This document shows positions 44,721-64,000 of a stretch of DNA of 64,000 nt, in pieces. The DNA is from Carallia brachiata (taxonomy: Eukaryota > Streptophyta > Magnoliopsida > Malpighiales > Rhizophoraceae). The notes under the pieces were generated by a model. That model made no database searches. It was not told where the DNA came from and saw only the letters and a program-made list of their open reading frames with translations. Both the position numbers and the translations under genes were made by a program. The stretch spans positions 2,733,947-2,797,946 of the forward strand of contig JADCRB010000036.1 in assembly GCA_021464245.1 (NCBI GenBank). The letters are read 5' to 3'. Positions within the stretch are counted from its first letter, which is position 1; the number at the start of each line of letters is the position of its first letter.

Positions 44721-47638
44721 CTCTCCAGCAATGACAGATAGTTTTTTTGTTTTCACTGTATTTGTTTTTCTTCTGTTTTTCACACCTGTTTTTGGGTCAG
44801 CTTGTATGTAGAGGTATCAAGAGATTTAGGTTGGTGAAATGAGTTTAGACCAACTTGGAATTTGGATTCTAGTTATTTAATTTGAGCACCATAAATTGAT
44901 TTTTCATAACAAAATTCGTGATTACAGTCAACGATTAAATTAAATTGACATTCTCAAAATGACGTATTGTTATTTATATATTGTGACACATACTTATATT
45001 GTAAGCGTGATATTTAAAATAATTGCGTAGCGCACGCAAAAGCTTTAAATTCAAATTAATTAGTTTTAGCATTAAGACGTGTCCTTTCAAGATTACGGAG
45101 TAATTGAGTATTTAGTTTGTATGTTTTTCTTTATTTTGTTCATAAAAAAAAAAAAAAGCTCATAACTAACTAATTTGACGGTCACGACATAAAACTGCGA
45201 ATTTTTACAAATTTTTGAGGCCATAAAACATGAAAATTTCAGATTCAACTCATTTTGAAATTAATTTAAAAGAAGCCAATCATAATCATAAAAAATTGTT
45301 AGGTGAGGTAGATTTGAATAAACCTCTGACATGTATGTTACTTGCATGTGTGTTACTTTTGGTGTGGTGTGAATGACTCTGGAAGCTAAGGACGTGTAAC
45401 TGTGCAAGCACACGTCTGGACGAGAGTCAAAGAACAGATTTAAATGCCGTCAAAACCGACTCACAGTGACCATTGTAAAATGGAGAAGCAAGCAAGCATG
45501 TAGGGGGGCAAGTAGTTACCAAAGACACAGACAGACAGATAGACAGGATGGACAAGAGTCGTTTGAAAAGTGGCTGAGTTTCTTGACGCTTGGCAAGCCT
45601 TTGCAGATGGGCTTTGGCTAGCTGGCGCCAACGCCACATTTCTCTGGGTTGGTTGTTGGACACTGGGGAGATTGTATGCCACCACTCCAGCCTAGTGCTG
45701 AAGCACGCTTCCTTTCGTTCTCTTTTCACGCAGTTGTAGTGGAAGACGAATTTAACTATCAATAAAATTTGAGATTCGAATTTATATTTTATTCAAATTT
45801 TAAATTTTGTATCTACTATACTTAGTAATTTAAGTTTGAAATTCAAACTCATGTCTTATCTAAGTTTTAAATTTTGTATCCGTTATATTTAGTGATTTAA
45901 GTTTGTAATTCTAGCTCAAATCTCATCCAAGTTTTAAATTTCATATATGCTATATTTAGTGGTTTTGCTTTCTTTCTCTCTACATATGCGGCATTCATAT
46001 CAGGTCGTTGCGTCAAGGCCAAGAAAACATCATAAAAACACACTGCAAAGAAATATTATGCTACGGATGTGAGCATGCAGCCTCTTAAGTTTTTCACATT
46101 ATTTTTTTTTTTAAATTCATTCACTCTTTTGTTTTTCCCCTTAATTCCGCCTATCAGATTCTGTGTTCAAGTTTCAACATTGCATGTCTCAAGTGTAGAT
46201 AAAGGAGGATGATCAAAATTAGTCAAACTCTTATGACATTTATTTTTTCACAGGGAAAAATATAAATTTTTTTCTTTGTTTCAGAAAAATAAAATTCAAA
46301 GACATAGGTTTCGGAATGCATGGCATGTGGGGCGGATAAGATTTCGGAAGAAATATTTGGGCCGAGTTATGTGTTTGGGCATCAAATTTGGGTGAGGAAA
46401 TTATTTGGGCCTTTATTGCCACATCATGCTTTATGCTATTTCCGTGGACTTACTTAGCAACTACAGCAACTGCAACCAAATTGAACATTGCGGTCTGCCA
46501 TATCGACACATATCGATGTACGCTTGTAGATTGTATTGTGGACTTTATTGAAGGACTCGCACAATCACGGGAAGGAAGGCAGATAATAGAATTCATAATT
46601 TAACTAATATGAATATTTTGTTTTTTGGTGCAAGATTCTAGTGTTTGGAAGTTATATTGGATCCTAACTAATTTAATTTGAATATATATCAGATCTCTTA
46701 CGAGAAAGTGACACTTTTAATATTGTTTTTTTCATATATAATACTTGAATCTGAAACTTTATTTAAGAGAAATTGACTTCATTATCACTCAGACGAACGA
46801 TTATTGGTCCTAATATGAATATTTTGTTGGGAATTTGGTTGCACGACAAATAAGCTTAAAGGTCTAACTGCACATTAGGCAAACCCTCAGGACATTTCTG
46901 ATATTTATGCCCTGCTCTTTGAAAGGGATTGAAAATGGAGACTTAGCAGCAAAATACATATGTCAGTTTGTACTTCTACTACAATTAATCAAAATACTTT
47001 GTTAAGATATCTTAATTTTGCATTCAAGTTTTAATAACTTTATTCTTATTTCTTAATTTTTTAATTTTTTTGTAATAAAAAAAAACACGTTACACATTAT
47101 TCATAACGTGCAATGAATCAACAAGAAACTAGCAGTAGCTTTCCAGCACCCCAGTTGTGTGTAGCAATCATAAAGTTATATTTTTTTTTTTTTGGGTCCA
47201 ATTAGAATGGAAAGGAAGTATATTTTATGAGTGAGATTTAACATTGGCTTATAGAGTTTTGGCACTTCATCAGAATAATTAACATTTTATAGTCGTTTCT
47301 ATTTTTTTTGCGAAAAAAATTAGTAAGTGTGATTCTTTATAGAACTGACCTCATCACAAGTCCAAGTTTTTTTTGTCACCATGCCCACAATCTTTTAATA
47401 TCTTATGCAATATTTTGGATCATCCCGAAGTAATAGATATTTCTTTCTGCATTAACTTAAATTTAAGTTTTTATTTTTTATTTTTTTGCATCTAAATAAA
47501 AAGAAATTTATAATAAAAGTATAGTATCAAGTTTCAAATTTGTTATGAATAAGAATTTCAATAAGTGATTATGATACAATAACTAATATATTTAAGGTAC
47601 ATATATTTTTGAAAAAAAAAAAAGAAAGGGAATTTTTT
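44721..47638. other. Intergenic DNA between divergent WRI1 and gyrase A
   Basis: No gene is recognised. 45779-45964 contains a three-copy tandem repeat. Other open frames are short and featureless. Confidence 0.5.
45779..45964. repeat. Three-copy AT-rich tandem repeat, unit about 67 bp
   Basis: The phrase AAGTTTTAAATTTTGTAT followed by a TATATTTAGTGATTTAAGTTT-type block recurs three times with divergence, and the last unit is incomplete. Confidence 0.7.
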
Positions 47639-47658
47639 GGGGGGGGGGGGGGGGGGGG
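47639..47658 (+). repeat. Run of 20 G upstream of gyrase A
   Basis: An uninterrupted G20 homopolymer lies about 260 bp before the gyrase start codon. A smaller G14 run is at 41202-41215. The length as assembled may be inaccurate. Confidence 0.8.
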
Positions 47659-47919
47659 AATTCTATTACCCTATTTTTTTGGGTCTCAAAGCGTTACAGG
47701 TGGGGAGTGGGGACTAGAAGCTTGGAATGCGGAAAAACTGCCTTGAAACGGCATCGTAATCGCTGGTCCCGTTCTCTGAGGACAAAATCAGCTTGGCGCC
47801 CAAGGAGCTCATTAGAAAAAATTAAGAAAGGAAAAATCCCATCACCAACACTGAGAAAAAAGAAAAAAACCCTCCTAAAACCCTAAAGAAATTCTTTCCA
47901 AATTCTTCATCTTCCATGC

Positions 47920-63088
<15,169 letters not shown>

Positions 63089-64000
63089 TATGATTGTACA
63101 TGTCCTGTACAAAAAGCAACATGTAAAGTGGTCAGTTGAACAAACACTGTAATGTTTGCCGTCAAGCAAAAGGAATTCCAGCCGATCAAATGCTCGGAAT
63201 TGATGAAATTATAATTTGTAACTGGAATTTGAAGTTGAGATTTCAATCTTGTTGTTTGGCTGTCAATTTAGAATTTGAATTCGAATTCGTTGTTTGGTTG
63301 TCAAATGATAAAACTAAAATTCCAACTTTGTAATTCGATTTTTAAATTGACAATTAGATGAAATGAAAAATAGAATTCCAACTGTGAAATTGAATTTCGA
63401 AGAATTGAATTTATACTGTTTTATGAAATTCTCCAATCATTGAGTTAAAAGCCAAGAATTACTATTCCAAATAACGCTTCCTTTATCAATTTCACTTTAG
63501 ATAGCAACTATTTACTGCCACCAATGGTTAAAGTGGAATAGGAATTAGAACTATAATTAAATTACGCTTCCAAATGTAAGGAAAATGACGCAGCTGGTGC
63601 AACAAATAAGCCACCACCCAGTGTCTTTCTCACTTGTTTGAATTTTAGCAACGTGTCTTTCTCACTTGTTTGAATTTTAGCAACTGCGTTTGAATTTTAA
63701 CAACTGCGTGAGGAGATAATGTCTTTCTTAAACATACTTGATTGCACTTTGTTACTGTAGCTAGTTAAAAATTCGGTAATCATTATAGTCGGTTAAAAAT
63801 TTAGTAATTATTATAATCAGTTTGAGGAGGTTTGTTAAATCTAATAGTGCTCAGATGAGGTTTATGATTGAATAGGATATTCACACGAGAGTTACTTTAT
63901 TTTCGATCTATAAATCTGATGATCGTCATATTTATAAATCTTTTTTTTTCTGTTAAAAGAAAAAAACAAATAAGCATGGCATAGTTCTTTCCAGGGGACG
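63089..64000. other. Gyrase A 3' flank
   Basis: The first 150-250 bp are probably 3' UTR. 63180-63420 contains several AATTTGAATTCGAATT-like and TGTTTGGTTGTCAA phrases suggestive of a decayed repeat. A short direct repeat ACGTGTCTTTCTCACTTGTTTG-like block occurs near 63620 and 63652. No further gene is seen. Confidence 0.5.

Overview
This is a window of plant nuclear DNA, most likely from an AM-symbiosis-competent eudicot. The genes have many short GT-AG introns, the intergenic DNA is very AT-rich, and every recognisable protein belongs to a land-plant family. A full-length CCaMK gene argues against Brassicaceae and other lineages that lost mycorrhizal symbiosis. I cannot name the species.

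Layout. 1-3000 is AT-rich intergenic DNA. An EIN3/EIL ethylene transcription factor (+) has its coding exon at 4592-6415 and a probable leader intron. 6416-20180 is repeat-rich: an intact hAT-like element nested in an older repeat, a SINE-like element, a decayed gyrase A duplicate (9572-10729), an unrecognised 239-codon reading frame (13597-14313), a 1 kb Mutator-like foldback element, an A-tailed retroinsert, and decayed copies of two of these families. A seven-exon calcium/calmodulin-dependent kinase (CCaMK/DMI3 type, +) lies at 20181-22785. A four-exon FRS3-type FAR1-related gene (-) lies at 26781-31899. 32000-39770 is again repeat-rich and carries a GA minisatellite inside terminal inverted repeats, a frameshifted histidine-phosphatase-like relic and a local duplication of the 3' end of the next gene. 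A WRINKLED1-type AP2 gene (-, 39771-44228) includes a 9-bp micro-exon and an apparent frameshift in its last exon. A 27-exon organellar DNA gyrase A gene (+) lies at 47920-63088 and is reconstructed here as 969 residues.

The five genes are functionally unrelated (ethylene response, root symbiosis, light/FAR1-type regulation, seed-oil transcription, organelle DNA topology) and do not form a cluster. The less ordinary content lies between and inside them. Thirteen tiny A-tailed insertions, each flanked by an 11-18 bp target-site duplication, are scattered across the window; two copies of the duplicated WRI1 tail serve as empty-site controls for one of these insertions and for a hAT element. The gyrase gene also has a decayed partial duplicate 37 kb away in the same orientation. 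Exon coordinates were read by eye from splice signals, frame continuity and remembered homologues; no alignment program was run.
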